DNA of 48,461 nucleotides from Accumulibacter sp. (GTDB lineage Bacteria > Pseudomonadota > Gammaproteobacteria > Burkholderiales > Rhodocyclaceae): contig NZ_JAMTDX010000007.1 of assembly GCF_023806625.1 (NCBI RefSeq), forward strand, positions 1 through 48,461. Direction: 5' to 3'. Shown piece after piece: positions 23,019 to 32,685 of the stretch. The notes under the pieces are model-generated. The model ran no database searches, was not told the DNA's origin, and saw only the letters and a program-made list of their open reading frames with translations. The first letter of the stretch is position 1; each line of letters begins with the position of its first letter. A program made the translations under genes and the position numbers.

Positions 23019-23678
23019 CTATCGCCCCCTCTCCCCGCCCCACAGGATCTTGTGCAGCTGCACCTGCAGACGCACCGGCAAACGATCGACGAGAATCCAG
23101 TCGGCCAGCAGGGCCGGCGAAAGATCGCCGTAGACCGGGGAGAAGAGCAATGGACACAGAGCGCTGAGCTGGCGTTCGATGACCTGCTGGCGTGCCCACT
23201 CATAGTCTGCGCGGTCCTTGAGTACGAACTTCAGTTCGTCGTTCGCGGTCAGCAGGCGGAGGTTCGCCCAGTGATTGCGCTGGCTTTCCCCCGAGCCCGG
23301 GGCCTTCAAGTCGACAACGCGGGAGACTCGGGCGTCCACTCCTCCGATGTCGAGCGCGCCCGAAGTTTCCAGCGAGACGGCGAAGCCCGCTTCGCTGAGC
23401 TTGCTCAGCAGCCTGAGACAAGCCTGTTGGGCCAGCGGCTCGCCACCGGTCACGCAGACGTGGCGCACGCCGTAGCCGGAGACCACATCGACCGCCTGCT
23501 GCACCGGCATCTGCTGCCCGCCGCTGAACGCGTAGGCGGTATCGCACCATTGGCAGCGCAGCGGGCAGCCGGTCAGGCGAACGAAGACCGTCGGCCAGCC
23601 GGAGCGCGAGCTTTCCCCTTGCAGCGACAGGAAGATCTCGCTGATCCTCAGCGTGTCTTCAGCATTTCGCGTGCCCAC
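23019..23678 (-). CDS. queE: 7-carboxy-7-deazaguanine synthase QueE
   Basis: Radical-SAM enzyme that contracts 6-carboxytetrahydropterin to 7-carboxy-7-deazaguanine in queuosine synthesis. 219 residues. The [4Fe-4S] ligands are Cys38, Cys42 and Cys45 in GCPLRCQWCDTAYA, followed by the VTGGEPL motif. The N terminus EIFLSLQGES is typical. The start is a GTG at 23678, only four bases after the cpoB stop, so the gene is probably co-transcribed with tolB-pal-cpoB, as in many proteobacteria. It feeds QueC encoded further downstream. Confidence 0.94.
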   Translation of the reverse strand: MGTRNAEDTLRISEIFLSLQGESSRSGWPTVFVRLTGCPLRCQWCDTAYAFSGGQQMPVQQAVDVVSGYGVRHVCVTGGEPLAQQACLRLLSKLSEAGFAVSLETSGALDIGGVDARVSRVVDLKAPGSGESQRNHWANLRLLTANDELKFVLKDRADYEWARQQVIERQLSALCPLLFSPVYGDLSPALLADWILVDRLPVRLQVQLHKILWGGERGR

Positions 23679-23682
23679 CCGG

Positions 23683-24471
23683 CTATTTCTTGAGCCGCTG
23701 CTTTGCCGTGGTGGCCGCCGGAGTATCGGGGTACTTGGCGACCAGCGTCTCCAGCGAGGTCTTGGCGCCTTTCAGGTCACCGAGTTCCTGCTGGCAGGTC
23801 GCAACGTTGAGCAGCGCGTCGGGGGCCTTGGCGTGTCCGGGCCACTTGCCGACCACCTGGCGTTGCGCGTCGATCGCCTTCCGGCAATCGCGCAGCGAGT
23901 AGTAGGCATTGCCCAGCCAGTAGTAGGCGCCGGGAGTCAGAGTGCTGTCCGGGCGTGACCTGACGAAGCTCTCGAGTGCCGATGCGGCTTCCTTGACCTT
24001 GCCCGCCCGGAACATGTTCAACGCAGCCTCGTATTCGCGGGTCTCGGCCGCGGGGTCGCCCGCAGTCTTCCGCGGTGTTTCCGTTGCTCCCGCGCTGTCG
24101 TCGGCCGCCTTCACCTCGGCAGCTGGCGTTGACTTCGGCTCGAGCTTGCGCAGTCGCCCGTCGAGGTCGACATAGAAATCCTGCTGCCTTTTCCTCGCTG
24201 CCTCAAGCTCGTAAGTCAGCGTTTCGACCTGCCCGCGCAGGCGCGCATTCTCCTCGCGCAGAGCCTGGATCTGGTTTGCGAGATCGATTTGCCCCTTGGC
24301 GATCGTGTCCAGCCGCTCGTTCGTCTTGATCGCCAAATCCCTGATCTGTTGTCGCGCCTCGTCGTCGTCGAAGAGGCCGGCATGAACCGGACGGAGCAGA
24401 GCCATGCCCAACGCCAGAACCAGCGCGAGCATGAACGGGCGACGAGTGACGGGCGGCAAGAGTCGCCGCAT
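23683..24471 (-). CDS. cpoB: cell division coordinator CpoB (YbgF)
   Basis: Periplasmic Tol-associated protein that coordinates peptidoglycan synthesis with outer-membrane constriction. From the ATG at 24471 it has 262 residues: a signal peptide ending RPVHA before GLFDDDEA, a trimerising coiled coil (about residues 40-110, ending LDGRLRKLEP), a linker rich in Ala, Thr and Pro, and a C-terminal TPR domain (from about 140; YEAALNMFRAGKVKEA, AYYWLGNAYYSLRDCRKAI). A GTG five codons upstream is in frame but would overlap pal. It follows pal by one base. Confidence 0.9.
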   Translation of the reverse strand: MRRLLPPVTRRPFMLALVLALGMALLRPVHAGLFDDDEARQQIRDLAIKTNERLDTIAKGQIDLANQIQALREENARLRGQVETLTYELEAARKRQQDFYVDLDGRLRKLEPKSTPAAEVKAADDSAGATETPRKTAGDPAAETREYEAALNMFRAGKVKEAASALESFVRSRPDSTLTPGAYYWLGNAYYSLRDCRKAIDAQRQVVGKWPGHAKAPDALLNVATCQQELGDLKGAKTSLETLVAKYPDTPAATTAKQRLKK

Positions 24472-24472
24472 C

Positions 24473-25000
24473 CTAGAACTCGCCACTGTAGAGCATGTCC
24501 CCGCGGCGGTTCTCAGCCCACGCAGCTTCGTTGTGGCCCTCGTTCTTCGGCTTTTCCTCGCCGAGGCTGACCGACTCCAGCTGGTCCTCGCGTGCTCCGA
24601 GCAGTGCCAGCATCTTCTTGATCGCGTCGGCGCGCTTCTGACCGAGCGCGAGGTTGTACTCCCGGCTGCCCCGCTCGTCGGTGTTGCCCTGGATCAGCAT
24701 TTTGAACTGGCGGTTGTCGGTGAGGAACTTGGCATGCGCGGTGACCAGGTCCTTGTATTCGGCCTTCACCTCATAACTGTCGTAGTCGAAATAGACGCTG
24801 CGCTTTGACAGAATGCTCTTCGGGTCGGTCAGCGCGGCTGGCAGGCCGCGGCTGTCCACACCACCGCCGGTCACCGTGGCGACCCCCGGTCCACCGCGGG
24901 TTTCGACCGGCGCCCCGCCAGCCTGATCGCTGCCCGACGGCGTGGAACTGCAGGCGGCGATCAGAAGAGCCGCAGCAGCTGGGATGACGAATTGCTTCAT
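24473..25000 (-). CDS. pal: peptidoglycan-associated lipoprotein Pal
   Basis: Outer-membrane lipoprotein that binds peptidoglycan and TolB. 175 residues. The lipobox LLIAAC places the lipidated cysteine at residue 17. After a glycine-rich linker comes the OmpA-like domain with YFDYDSYEV, the peptidoglycan-binding QGNTDERGSREYNLALGQKRA and a normal C terminus. A strong AGGAGA ribosome site precedes the ATG. It lies between tolB and cpoB. Confidence 0.96.
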   Translation of the reverse strand: MKQFVIPAAAALLIAACSSTPSGSDQAGGAPVETRGGPGVATVTGGGVDSRGLPAALTDPKSILSKRSVYFDYDSYEVKAEYKDLVTAHAKFLTDNRQFKMLIQGNTDERGSREYNLALGQKRADAIKKMLALLGAREDQLESVSLGEEKPKNEGHNEAAWAENRRGDMLYSGEF

Positions 25001-25041
25001 GAATTGTCTCCTGCTCTAGGGAAGCGATCAAACTGTCGCGT

Positions 25042-26337
25042 TTACCGACCGAAAGGACCCCATGCCGGCTCTCGAACGTCTCCCGCAGTGATCGAGAGAC
25101 GTTGCTTGATTCGCCCATCGGTCGACACGGCGGAGAGCACCCCTCGCCCTCCCATTTCGGTGGCAATCAGGATCATTCGGCCGTTCGGCGAAAAGGTTGG
25201 GGATTCGTCCTTGTGCGAGTCGCTCAGGATCTGAACCTGCCGGCTGGCCAGGTCCATCACCGCAAGGCGGAAGCTTCCGTCCCTTCGGCTGATGAAGGCC
25301 ATCGTGTTGCCATCAGGAGATATCCGTGGGGTGACGTTATAGCTGCCCTCGAAGCTGACTCTCTGCACCTCGCCGCCACCGACTGCGATCCGGTAGATTT
25401 GCGGGCTGCCACCGCGATCAGAGGTGAAATAGACATACTGGCCGTCGGGGGAGAAGCTTGGCTCGGTATTGATCGCGCCGTCGCTGGTCAGGCGCTGGGC
25501 GCCTGAGCCGTCGGCATTGACGAGGAAGATCTGCGAGCCGCCTTCCTTGCTCAGCACGACGGCCAGCTTTCGTCCGTCGGGAGCCCACGCGGGCGCCGAA
25601 TTCGACCCCTTGAAGTTGGCTACCACCGCGCGTTTGCCTGAGGCCAGGGAGTGCACATAGACCACGGGCTTCTTGTTCTCGAAGGAGACGTAAGCGAGTC
25701 GGCTGCCGTCCGGTGACCACGACGGCGAGATGATCGGCTCCTTGGAAATCAGCGCGATCTGCGCGTTCTGGCCGTCAGCGTCGGAGATATGCAGTTCATA
25801 ACGTGCCGGACCGGATCTGACCACGTAGGCGACCCGGGTCGAGAAGATTCCCGGCTCACCGGTCAGCTTCTCGTAGATCACGTCAGCAATCCGGTGGCCG
25901 GCTGCGCGCAGCATCGCTTTCGACGTGACGAATGCCGACCCGGCGAGCACGTTCTGCTTGTTGACGTCGTAGAGGCGAAAGCGCGCCTCCTGGCGGCCGT
26001 CGTCGCTCGCGCCGATGCTGCCCGCCACCAGGGCGTCCGCACCACGGCCCCGCCATTCAGGATAGGCGACTGGCGAAGCCTCGGTCATTACCAGGCTGCC
26101 GGTGTCAACGATCCTGATCAGTCCGCTGCGCTCGAGGTCACCGCGGATCACCGAGGTGACGACGCGCGACGAGGCCGCATCTCCGCCGAAGTCGGCGATC
26201 GCCACCGGGATTCTATTGGCTCCGGCTCCGGTGATTTCGATGGTCAGCTCGGCATGCGCCGTCGCCTGCAGCAGGGCCAGGCTGGCGGCTGCGAACAGCC
26301 GGCCGAGGCGACGCGTTGCTGATTCGATTCCAGACAT
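25042..26337 (-). CDS. tolB: Tol-Pal system protein TolB
   Basis: Periplasmic beta-propeller protein that shuttles between Pal and TolA. 431 residues from the ATG at 26337. A signal peptide ends ATAHA before ELTIEITGAG. An N-terminal alpha/beta domain (IPVAIADFGGD) precedes a six-bladed propeller with repeated PSWSPDG, APAWAPDG, PSFSPDG, RISPDG and PTFSPNG blades. An in-frame start 36 codons upstream does not give a signal sequence. In E. coli tolB directly follows tolA; here a plus-strand lipoprotein gene separates them, so tolB needs its own promoter in 26338-26690. Confidence 0.95.
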   Translation of the reverse strand: MSGIESATRRLGRLFAAASLALLQATAHAELTIEITGAGANRIPVAIADFGGDAASSRVVTSVIRGDLERSGLIRIVDTGSLVMTEASPVAYPEWRGRGADALVAGSIGASDDGRQEARFRLYDVNKQNVLAGSAFVTSKAMLRAAGHRIADVIYEKLTGEPGIFSTRVAYVVRSGPARYELHISDADGQNAQIALISKEPIISPSWSPDGSRLAYVSFENKKPVVYVHSLASGKRAVVANFKGSNSAPAWAPDGRKLAVVLSKEGGSQIFLVNADGSGAQRLTSDGAINTEPSFSPDGQYVYFTSDRGGSPQIYRIAVGGGEVQRVSFEGSYNVTPRISPDGNTMAFISRRDGSFRLAVMDLASRQVQILSDSHKDESPTFSPNGRMILIATEMGGRGVLSAVSTDGRIKQRLSITAGDVREPAWGPFGR

Positions 26338-26571
26338 GGCAGAGTTCCCGAGAGAATGGAAGATTATATCGTTTCTCGAGAGCCCTGATTTGTAACCAAA
26401 CGTGTTGACGGTAGCAGGGTGCACGTGGTCCGCCTGGTCGATCACCCGGGTATCCAGCCCGGCTGATCATCAGTGAGTGGCCAGACGGGCTCCCGCGCCG
26501 GCGCGAACGGCTGGGCAGGCGCGATCGAAGGTCTTCGGCGCCGACCGGGCGTGCGACCGGGGAAGCGAGGC

Positions 26572-26600
26572 TTGACGCTTGCCTGGCACGGTGACAGAAT
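26572..26600 (+). promoter_or_regulatory. predicted sigma70 promoter of the lipoprotein gene
   Basis: TTGACG (26572-26577) and CAGAAT (26595-26600) are 17 bp apart, about 90 bp upstream of the lipoprotein ATG. The -35 matches five of six consensus bases. Confidence 0.5.
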
Positions 26601-26690
26601 TCCCTGGTTAGGAAATGGTTTCCGGCGAGGCCGTCGCTGGCGGATGCCTCGCCCATCCGCGTCGTCTGACTCTTATCGGTAGGGGGGATC

Positions 26691-27239
26691 ATGAACAGGA
26701 GCTTGAGCAAAGGACTCGCGATTGCAGTGCTGGTGGCGGCGGTCTCGGGGTGCGCGTCGGGAGTCAAGAGAGCCGACGAGAGCGCCAGGCGGCCGGCTTA
26801 CTTCGCGGGCGGAGGCAAGCTCGCCGAGGACGTGACGGTATCGCTGAACCAGGAAGCGCAGGACAAGCTCGCCGACAATCTGAAGTTCGATCAGCAGAAG
26901 TTGCTGGCCACCGTGCGTCGCGCGCTCGAAGCGAAGAACCTGCTCGCCAAGGCTCCGGATGCGACGCTTCCGAAGATCGAGATCGTCGTCACCGACATTC
27001 GTGTCCGGTCGACCTTCTCCGCCGTGATGTGGGGATTCATGGCCGGCAATGACACTGTCAGCGGCGAGGTCATCGTCCGCGATCCGGCGGGACAGGATCT
27101 CCAGCGCTTCACCGTCTCTGCGTCGTACGCCCTTGGCGGGCTTGCCGGCGGGCAGGAGGAGACGCGAATGAACTGGCTGTACGAGACCTTTGCCCAGCAC
27201 ACCGTCGAGGAACTGACGGGAACCGGTTCCGACAGGTAG
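26691..27239 (+). CDS. predicted lipoprotein, DUF4410-like
   Basis: A 182-residue secreted lipoprotein: the signal peptide ends in the lipobox AVSGC, with lipidated Cys21. The mature part contains VTVSLNQEAQDKL, KIEIVVTDIRVRSTFSAVMWGFMAGND and VIVRDPAGQDLQRF, which resemble DUF4410-type proteins with a single alpha/beta fold. Function is unknown. A strong AGGGGGG site precedes the ATG and a good promoter lies at 26572-26600. It stands alone on the plus strand inside the otherwise minus-strand tol cluster, between tolA and tolB. The family call is by pattern and could be wrong; the lipoprotein call is firm. Confidence 0.75.
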   Translation: MNRSLSKGLAIAVLVAAVSGCASGVKRADESARRPAYFAGGGKLAEDVTVSLNQEAQDKLADNLKFDQQKLLATVRRALEAKNLLAKAPDATLPKIEIVVTDIRVRSTFSAVMWGFMAGNDTVSGEVIVRDPAGQDLQRFTVSASYALGGLAGGQEETRMNWLYETFAQHTVEELTGTGSDR

Positions 27240-27275
27240 CAGCGGGCGCGTCGCGCTCGGGCGGTTCGCCGACGC

Positions 27276-28331
27276 TCAGTCGTCGTGCGGACGGTAAGGG
27301 ATTTTGAGAACCCGCTCGAAGAGTTCCGGCTGGGCCGGTTTGGGCAGTGGCGACGACTTTCGGATGGCCCGCTCGACGGCCGAGTCGAGCGCCGGGTTGC
27401 CGCTCGATCGGCGAACCTTGACGTCGAGGACCTCGCCGGAGGGAAGCTGCGTCACCTCGAAAACCGCTTCGGGATTGCCCGGAATGTTCGGCGGCAGCGT
27501 GATGTTCCCGCGAATCTTGCCGCGCACCCGGTCGATGTACTCGTTGAGTGCGCGCTGGTTCCTGGCCGCTGCCCGTTCGGCTTCGAGCTGGCGAAGCTGG
27601 CGGGCCTCGGCCTCGGCTCGCGTGCGTTGTTCGCGAGCCGCCTTCTCCTGCTGCAACTGCTGGGTTTCGCGGCGCAGTTCGTCGTCGAAACTGGGGCGTC
27701 GTTCGGGCTGTATCCTGGGTTCTTCCCTGACCGGCGGTTCCTTCGCCTTCGGCTCCGGTCGGCGCGCCTCTTCCTTTTTCGCCGGCTCTTTCGCGCGAGG
27801 CTCTTCCTTCTTCGGCGTCTCCCTGGCGCGCGGCTCTTCCCTCTTCTGAGGCTCGCGGCTCTTGACCTCTTCCCTGGCCGGCTGTTCCCTGGGCTTCTTC
27901 TGTTCCTTGACGGCTATCTGCGGCTTGACCGGCGCCCTGGGTTCCGCCTTGACCTCGGGTTTCGCCTCGGACTTCGCCACCGGCCGGGGCTCCGGCTTCG
28001 GCTCGGGTCTGGCCTGAGGCCTGGGCTCGGGCTTCGGAGCCGGCCTGGGTTCGGGCTTCGCTTCGGGCCGGGGTTCGGGCCTGGCTTCCGCTCGCGGTGG
28101 CCGGGGGGGTTCCGGTTTCGCTTCCGGTATGACTTCGGGTGTGACCGGAGCCTCGGGGGCTGGCACGGCTCGCCAGACTTCGACTTCGACCGAGGCCGGC
28201 GTTTGGCTCTTCCATTGCACGCCGAGGAACAGGGCGCCGATCAGCAGCAGGTGGACGGCCGCCGAGAGCGCCAGTGATGGCCACTTGGCCGGCTCGTTCA
28301 GCGGCGGCGTCAGGTGGGCTGCTGCTTCCAC
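27276..28331 (-). CDS. tolA: Tol-Pal system protein TolA
   Basis: Inner-membrane protein that links TolQR to the outer-membrane Pal/TolB system. 351 residues with a GTG start at 28331. One N-terminal membrane helix ([19 protein letters not shown]) is followed by a very long periplasmic arm, residues about 50-260, first of Pro-Glu-Arg-Lys repeats (PEPRP-type) and then a charged helix rich in E, K, R and A. The C-terminal globular domain (from about 265; [18 protein letters not shown] and [32 protein letters not shown]) binds Pal, TolB or colicin-like ligands. It follows tolR after 11 bp. Confidence 0.93.
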   Translation of the reverse strand: MEAAAHLTPPLNEPAKWPSLALSAAVHLLLIGALFLGVQWKSQTPASVEVEVWRAVPAPEAPVTPEVIPEAKPEPPRPPRAEARPEPRPEAKPEPRPAPKPEPRPQARPEPKPEPRPVAKSEAKPEVKAEPRAPVKPQIAVKEQKKPREQPAREEVKSREPQKREEPRARETPKKEEPRAKEPAKKEEARRPEPKAKEPPVREEPRIQPERRPSFDDELRRETQQLQQEKAAREQRTRAEAEARQLRQLEAERAAARNQRALNEYIDRVRGKIRGNITLPPNIPGNPEAVFEVTQLPSGEVLDVKVRRSSGNPALDSAVERAIRKSSPLPKPAQPELFERVLKIPYRPHDD

Positions 28332-28342
28332 GGCTCAGTGCT

Positions 28343-28747
28343 TCACTTGCCGGTCGGCTGAACGAGAAGGGCGATGCGTTTGACCTGTCGTTGCTGGAGT
28401 TCGTCCATGACCTCGAGAACGGCCTGATACCTGACGTTGCGATCCCCGGCGATGACCACTGCCTGATCCGGGTTCCGCCTCTGCGCGGCAACGATGGCTT
28501 CGACGAGTTCGCTCCGGCTGACTGCTCGCTCCTCCTTTCCCGGCACCTGGAGGGCTAACGACCGGTCGGCCCGGACATTCACCTGCAGCGGCTTTTCTGG
28601 AGGCTGTGCCGCCTTGCCGACCGAGGGCACGTCGATACTTGCGGTGGTCATCATCGGCGCGGTGACCATGAAGATCACCAGCAACACGAGCATCACGTCG
28701 ATGTACGGGACGACATTGATTTCGTTCTTCAGACGACGCGGGCGCAT
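28343..28747 (-). CDS. tolR: Tol-Pal system protein TolR
   Basis: ExbD/TolR-family proton-motive-force coupling protein. 134 residues with one membrane helix ([19 protein letters not shown]); Asp17 in that helix matches the essential proton-relay aspartate of the family. The periplasmic domain ([15 protein letters not shown] to the end) is complete. It lies four bases after tolQ and 11 bases before tolA. Confidence 0.95.
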   Translation of the reverse strand: MRPRRLKNEINVVPYIDVMLVLLVIFMVTAPMMTTASIDVPSVGKAAQPPEKPLQVNVRADRSLALQVPGKEERAVSRSELVEAIVAAQRRNPDQAVVIAGDRNVRYQAVLEVMDELQQRQVKRIALLVQPTGK

Positions 28748-28751
28748 GGCT

Positions 28752-29429
28752 CTACCTCATCTGCCGTTGCAGGATGTTCGAGAACTCTTCCATGAACGAC
28801 TCGAAGCGCGACGAGAGGCGATCGATCTCGTGGGCAAAGCGGTTGTAGGCGACGACCGCCGGGATCGCCGCGAAGAGGCCGATCGCCGTGGCGACGAGCG
28901 CCTCGGCGATCCCGGGGGCCACCGCGGCAAGGGTGGCCTGCCCGACGTTGGACAGCCCGCGGAAAGAGTGCATGATCCCCCAGACGGTTCCGAACAGGCC
29001 TACGTAGGGGCTGACCGAGCCGACCGAGGCGAGAAACGCCAGGTGCGAGTCGATGCTGTCCATCTCGCGCTGGTAGGTCGCGCGCATGGCGCGTCGCGAG
29101 CCGTCGATCACGTCCTTCGGGTCGAGATTCTTCTGACTGCGCAGTTTCGTGAACTCGCGGAAGCCGGCTTCGAAGATCCGCTCCATGCTGCCCGTGCCGT
29201 GACGGTCGTTGATCGCGCTCTGGTACAGACTGTTGAGCTCACCGCCGCTCCAGAAGTCGCGCTCGAACTGCTCGGTCTTGGCACGTGCGGCCTTGACCGT
29301 GAACCACTTGCGGAAGATGTAGTACCAGGACATGAACGAGACGCAGGCGAGCAGCAGCATGACCGCCTGCACGACTGCGCTCGCGTTGAGGATCAGGTGC
29401 AGGATCGAGAGGTCTTGCGAGACGTTCAT
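28752..29429 (-). CDS. tolQ: Tol-Pal system protein TolQ
   Basis: MotA/TolQ/ExbB-family proton channel subunit. 225 residues from the ATG at 29429, which overlaps the ybgC stop (ATGA). Three membrane helices are visible, near residues 16-38, 130-155 and 165-190. The signature around the second and third helices (YVGLFGTVWGIMHSF, AEALVATAIGLFAAIPAVVAYN) is intact. A longer open frame upstream lies inside ybgC and is rejected. Confidence 0.95.
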   Translation of the reverse strand: MNVSQDLSILHLILNASAVVQAVMLLLACVSFMSWYYIFRKWFTVKAARAKTEQFERDFWSGGELNSLYQSAINDRHGTGSMERIFEAGFREFTKLRSQKNLDPKDVIDGSRRAMRATYQREMDSIDSHLAFLASVGSVSPYVGLFGTVWGIMHSFRGLSNVGQATLAAVAPGIAEALVATAIGLFAAIPAVVAYNRFAHEIDRLSSRFESFMEEFSNILQRQMR

Positions 29430-29869
29430 TGCAGGGCTTCCAGTTTGTTGCGCAGGATTGCGGGAATCGGTGTCGGTTTCATCAGCGAGGCGTTCACGCA
29501 GGCAATGTGGATCGCGCCAGTGACCAGTTCCTCCCATTCCCCGTCGCCACACGGGCCGAGACGCCTGATGTGCTGGCGAAAGAAGATCTGCGCCCGGCCG
29601 ATGCGTTCGACCTCCAGACCGACGATCACTCGATCGTCGAGGCGCGCCGGCTTCAGGTAGTCGATGCTGACGTGGCGCACGACGAAGGCGATTCCCGGAT
29701 CACGCAGCAGATCGGCCTGCTGGTGACCGATCTCGCGCAGCCATTCGCTGCGGCAGCGTTCGAAGTACTTCAGGTAGTTCGCGTAATAGACGACGCCGCC
29801 GGCATCGGTGTCCTCGAAGTAGATCCGGACAGGCACGGTGAAGGCGTTGGGTTTCTGCAGGCGTTTCAT
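29426..29869 (-). CDS. ybgC: tol-pal-associated acyl-CoA thioesterase YbgC
   Basis: Hotdog-fold thioesterase of 147 residues. The catalytic aspartate motif reads YFEDTDAGGVVYYANYLKYFE, as in YbgC and 4-hydroxybenzoyl-CoA thioesterases. In E. coli the enzyme acts on short acyl-CoA or acyl-ACP and associates with phospholipid-synthesis proteins. It precedes tolQ with a four-base overlap, the standard tol operon order. Confidence 0.94.
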   Translation of the reverse strand: MKRLQKPNAFTVPVRIYFEDTDAGGVVYYANYLKYFERCRSEWLREIGHQQADLLRDPGIAFVVRHVSIDYLKPARLDDRVIVGLEVERIGRAQIFFRQHIRRLGPCGDGEWEELVTGAIHIACVNASLMKPTPIPAILRNKLEALQ

Positions 29870-29936
29870 CGGCGAGGGGAATTCTAAGGCAGCGTGCTGA
29901 CGGAGACTGTAAGGGATTGTGATCCGGGTCCTTCGC

Positions 29937-31001
29937 TCAGCCTGTCTGCCACAGGTTGCCCTGCGCAGTGTCGGGTGCCTGGTCGATCCCCAGGTGGCGG
30001 TAGATCGCCGGGGTGGCGACTCGCCCGCGCGGCGTGCGCTGCAGGAATCCCTGCTGGATCAGATAGGGTTCGAGGACATCCTCGATCGTGTCCCGAGCTT
30101 CACCGATCGCAGCCGCCAGGTTGTCGACGCCGACCGGACCCCCGGCGAACTTGTCGATCACCGCCGAAAGCAGCTTGCGGTCCATCACGTCGAGGCCGCC
30201 ATGGTCTACCTCGAGCATCAGCAGCGCCGCGTCGGCGACGTCGCGCGTGATCCTCCCGCTCGCCCTGACCTCGGCGAAGTCGCGCACACGGCGCAGCAGA
30301 CGGTTGGCGATTCGGGGTGTGCCGCGCGAGCGCCGAGCGACTTCCAGCGATCCGGCGTCGTCGATCGGCACTCCAAGCAGTCCGGCCGAGCGGGAAACGA
30401 TCAGTTGCAGTTCTTCCGGGGTGTAGAACTCGAGACGCGCAACGATTCCAAAGCGGTCGCGCAGAGGATTGGTCAGCATGCCTGCGCGGGTCGTCGCGCC
30501 GATCAGCGTGAACGGCGGCAGGTCAAGTTTGACCGATCGTGCGGCGGGTCCCTCGCCTATGACAATGTCGATCTGGAAGTCCTCGAGGGCAGGGTAGAGG
30601 ATTTCCTCGACGACTGGCGACAGCCTGTGGATCTCGTCGATGAACAGCACGTCGCGGGGCTCGAGGTTGGTCAGCATCGCGGCGAGGTCGCCAGGGCGCT
30701 CGATCACCGGGCCGGAGGTCGAGCGCAGGTTGACGCCCATCTCGGTGGCGATGATGTGTGCCAGCGTGGTCTTTCCGAGACCGGGGGGACCGAAGAGCAG
30801 GACGTGATCGAGCGTGTCATTGCGCCTTCGTGCGGCTTCGATGAATACGCTCAGCTGTTCGCGGATCTTCTGCTGTCCGACATAGTCGATCAGTCGTCTC
30901 GGGCGCAGCGCCCGTTCAAGTGCTTCTTCCTGAACCGAACGCGCTTCGGCGGAGATCAGTCGGTCGAGCGGTGCGCGGGCGAGGCGTTCGTTTTCGATCA
31001 T
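29937..31001 (-). CDS. ruvB: Holliday junction branch migration helicase RuvB
   Basis: AAA+ motor that drives branch migration on RuvA-bound Holliday junctions. 354 residues from the ATG at 31001, which has an AGGAAG site. The Walker A motif is [11 protein letters not shown], Walker B is LFIDEIHRL, sensor 1 contains [11 protein letters not shown], and the C-terminal winged helix contains [20 protein letters not shown]. The start overlaps the stop of the PerM-like gene by four bases. An upstream in-frame extension is a shadow of that gene. Confidence 0.96.
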   Translation of the reverse strand: MIENERLARAPLDRLISAEARSVQEEALERALRPRRLIDYVGQQKIREQLSVFIEAARRRNDTLDHVLLFGPPGLGKTTLAHIIATEMGVNLRSTSGPVIERPGDLAAMLTNLEPRDVLFIDEIHRLSPVVEEILYPALEDFQIDIVIGEGPAARSVKLDLPPFTLIGATTRAGMLTNPLRDRFGIVARLEFYTPEELQLIVSRSAGLLGVPIDDAGSLEVARRSRGTPRIANRLLRRVRDFAEVRASGRITRDVADAALLMLEVDHGGLDVMDRKLLSAVIDKFAGGPVGVDNLAAAIGEARDTIEDVLEPYLIQQGFLQRTPRGRVATPAIYRHLGIDQAPDTAQGNLWQTG

Positions 31002-32089
31002 CGCGCTTCCTCGTGCTGGAGCGCGGCTTTGGAATCGGGAGACACCGAGTGGGCGTGTGCGAGCCACTCGCGGATCAGCACCTGACCAAGGGCGAGCAGC
31101 GTGGGTCCGAGGAACAGACCGATGAAGCCGAAAACGAGGACGCCGCCGAAGACTCCGACGACGATCAGCAGCAGCGGCAGGCTCGCCGTGCGCGAAATGA
31201 GGATCGGCTTGATGAAGTTGTCGACGCTGCTGATTCCAAACATTCCCCAGAGGACCATGAACAGCGCCCAACCGGTCTGTCCCTCGTTGTACAGCCAGAC
31301 CGCAGCGCCCAGCCAGATCAGCGTCGCTCCGACGACCGGGATCATCGAGAAGAAGAACGTCGCCACGGTCAGCAGCACGACGCCCGGCACGCCGGCGATC
31401 AGGAAACCGATCATCGCAACGACCGCCTGTGTCGCAGCGGTGCCGACGATACCGGCCATGACTCCGGTTACCGTCCCTTCGGCCAGCGCCAGCATCCGCT
31501 CACCGAGGTCGCCGGCGAGCGCGCGGCTGCTCGTGTGCAGCGCGTCGGCGTAGATGTGCGCGTCGCGGAAGATGAAAAAGACGAAGAAGATGACCAGCAG
31601 GAGCTGCAGCAGGCCCTGCGCGAACAGAGCGGCGGCGCCGAGGGCGAGTTTGCGCGTCGGGTCGAGCAACTGGTGCAGGAGGTTGTTCATCTCGTCGCGA
31701 CTCTCGACGAGTTCCTGCCAGTACACGGCGGCGTCGCGGCCGATCAGCGGCAACCGCTTCAGCCACTCGGGGGGTTCGCTCGGCAGCCCGCTCTCCATCA
31801 GCGGCTTCAGGTGGCGTATGGCGACCTCGACGGCATCGGCCAGTGAACCCGAAAGCAGGGCCATCGGCGCGACGAGGAGGATCAGCAGCAGGATCGAGAC
31901 GAGCAATGCGGCGAGGCTGCTGCGCCCGCGGCAGAACCTCAGCAGGCGATTGCGGATTGGCAGCGTGGTCACGCAGATGACGATGGCGAACAGCAGAGTG
32001 CCGGTGAACGGCAGCAGGACGGCGATGCAGCCGACGAAGAGCAGGGCGACGAGCGAGATCTGGATGAGGTTCTTGTGCGCGGCGTTCAT
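30998..32089 (-). CDS. AI-2E/PerM family membrane transporter
   Basis: A 363-residue membrane protein of the AI-2 exporter (PerM, UPF0118) superfamily, with about eight hydrophobic helices: an N-terminal group (residues 8-90), a cytoplasmic segment, and a C-terminal group from about 150. The conserved [19 protein letters not shown] and [18 protein letters not shown] motifs are present. Members are linked to quorum-signal export or Na+/H+ antiport; the substrate here is unknown. It is embedded between ruvA (7-bp gap) and ruvB (four-base overlap), so it must be co-transcribed with the Holliday-junction genes. Confidence 0.87.
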   Translation of the reverse strand: MNAAHKNLIQISLVALLFVGCIAVLLPFTGTLLFAIVICVTTLPIRNRLLRFCRGRSSLAALLVSILLLILLVAPMALLSGSLADAVEVAIRHLKPLMESGLPSEPPEWLKRLPLIGRDAAVYWQELVESRDEMNNLLHQLLDPTRKLALGAAALFAQGLLQLLLVIFFVFFIFRDAHIYADALHTSSRALAGDLGERMLALAEGTVTGVMAGIVGTAATQAVVAMIGFLIAGVPGVVLLTVATFFFSMIPVVGATLIWLGAAVWLYNEGQTGWALFMVLWGMFGISSVDNFIKPILISRTASLPLLLIVVGVFGGVLVFGFIGLFLGPTLLALGQVLIREWLAHAHSVSPDSKAALQHEEAR

Positions 32090-32096
32090 GGTCGAC

Positions 32097-32672
32097 TCAG
32101 ACTCGTGAGAGCAGCTTGAGCGCCTGACGGATCCCGTCGGAGGTCGTGACATCGGGCGGCAGCTGTTTCAGTGCAGCCCCAGCTTCGCGGTCATTGTAAC
32201 CCAGCGCCAGCAGCGCATTGAGGATGTCACTGCGCGAACTGGCGGCTGCCGGGCTGCTCGCCGGGAGCGCGTCGCCCAGTTTCCCCTTGAGTTCGAGGAG
32301 CAGACGCTCGGCGGTTCTGGCGCCGATTCCCGGGATGCGTGTCAGGCGACCAACCTCCTGCCGCGCAACCACCTCTGCGAGGTCGCCGACCGACAGTCCC
32401 GAGAGGACCGACAGGGCCAGGCGCGGACCGACTCCCGAGATCTTCAGTAGTTGGCGGAACGCGAAGCGTTCGTCCTCGCTGAGGAAGCCGTAAAGAAAAT
32501 GACCGTCCTCGCGAACCGCGAAATGAGTCAGCAGAGTCAGCTTTTCGCCGGTGCCCGGCAGGTTGTAGAAGGTGCTCATCGGCACATCGAGTTCGTAGCC
32601 CACGCCCTGAACGTCGACGACTACCTGCGGCGGGTTCTTCTCCAGCAGGATACCGCTGATTCGTCCGATCAT
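32097..32672 (-). CDS. ruvA: Holliday junction branch migration protein RuvA
   Basis: Tetrameric junction-binding protein of 191 residues. It shows the three RuvA domains: an N-terminal OB fold beginning [21 protein letters not shown], two helix-hairpin-helix motifs ([17 protein letters not shown] and [19 protein letters not shown]), and a C-terminal three-helix domain ([22 protein letters not shown]) that contacts RuvB. It follows ruvC after 13 bp. Confidence 0.96.
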   Translation of the reverse strand: MIGRISGILLEKNPPQVVVDVQGVGYELDVPMSTFYNLPGTGEKLTLLTHFAVREDGHFLYGFLSEDERFAFRQLLKISGVGPRLALSVLSGLSVGDLAEVVARQEVGRLTRIPGIGARTAERLLLELKGKLGDALPASSPAAASSRSDILNALLALGYNDREAGAALKQLPPDVTTSDGIRQALKLLSRV

Positions 32673-32685
32673 CAGCCGCGCTCCC

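Noticed and set aside
22207-23199. 330-codon minus-strand open frame opposite the propeller gene
   Set aside because: Composition is Arg/Pro/Ser rich and it overlaps both the propeller gene and queE out of frame; no ribosome site or recognisable motif. It is a GC-rich antisense shadow.
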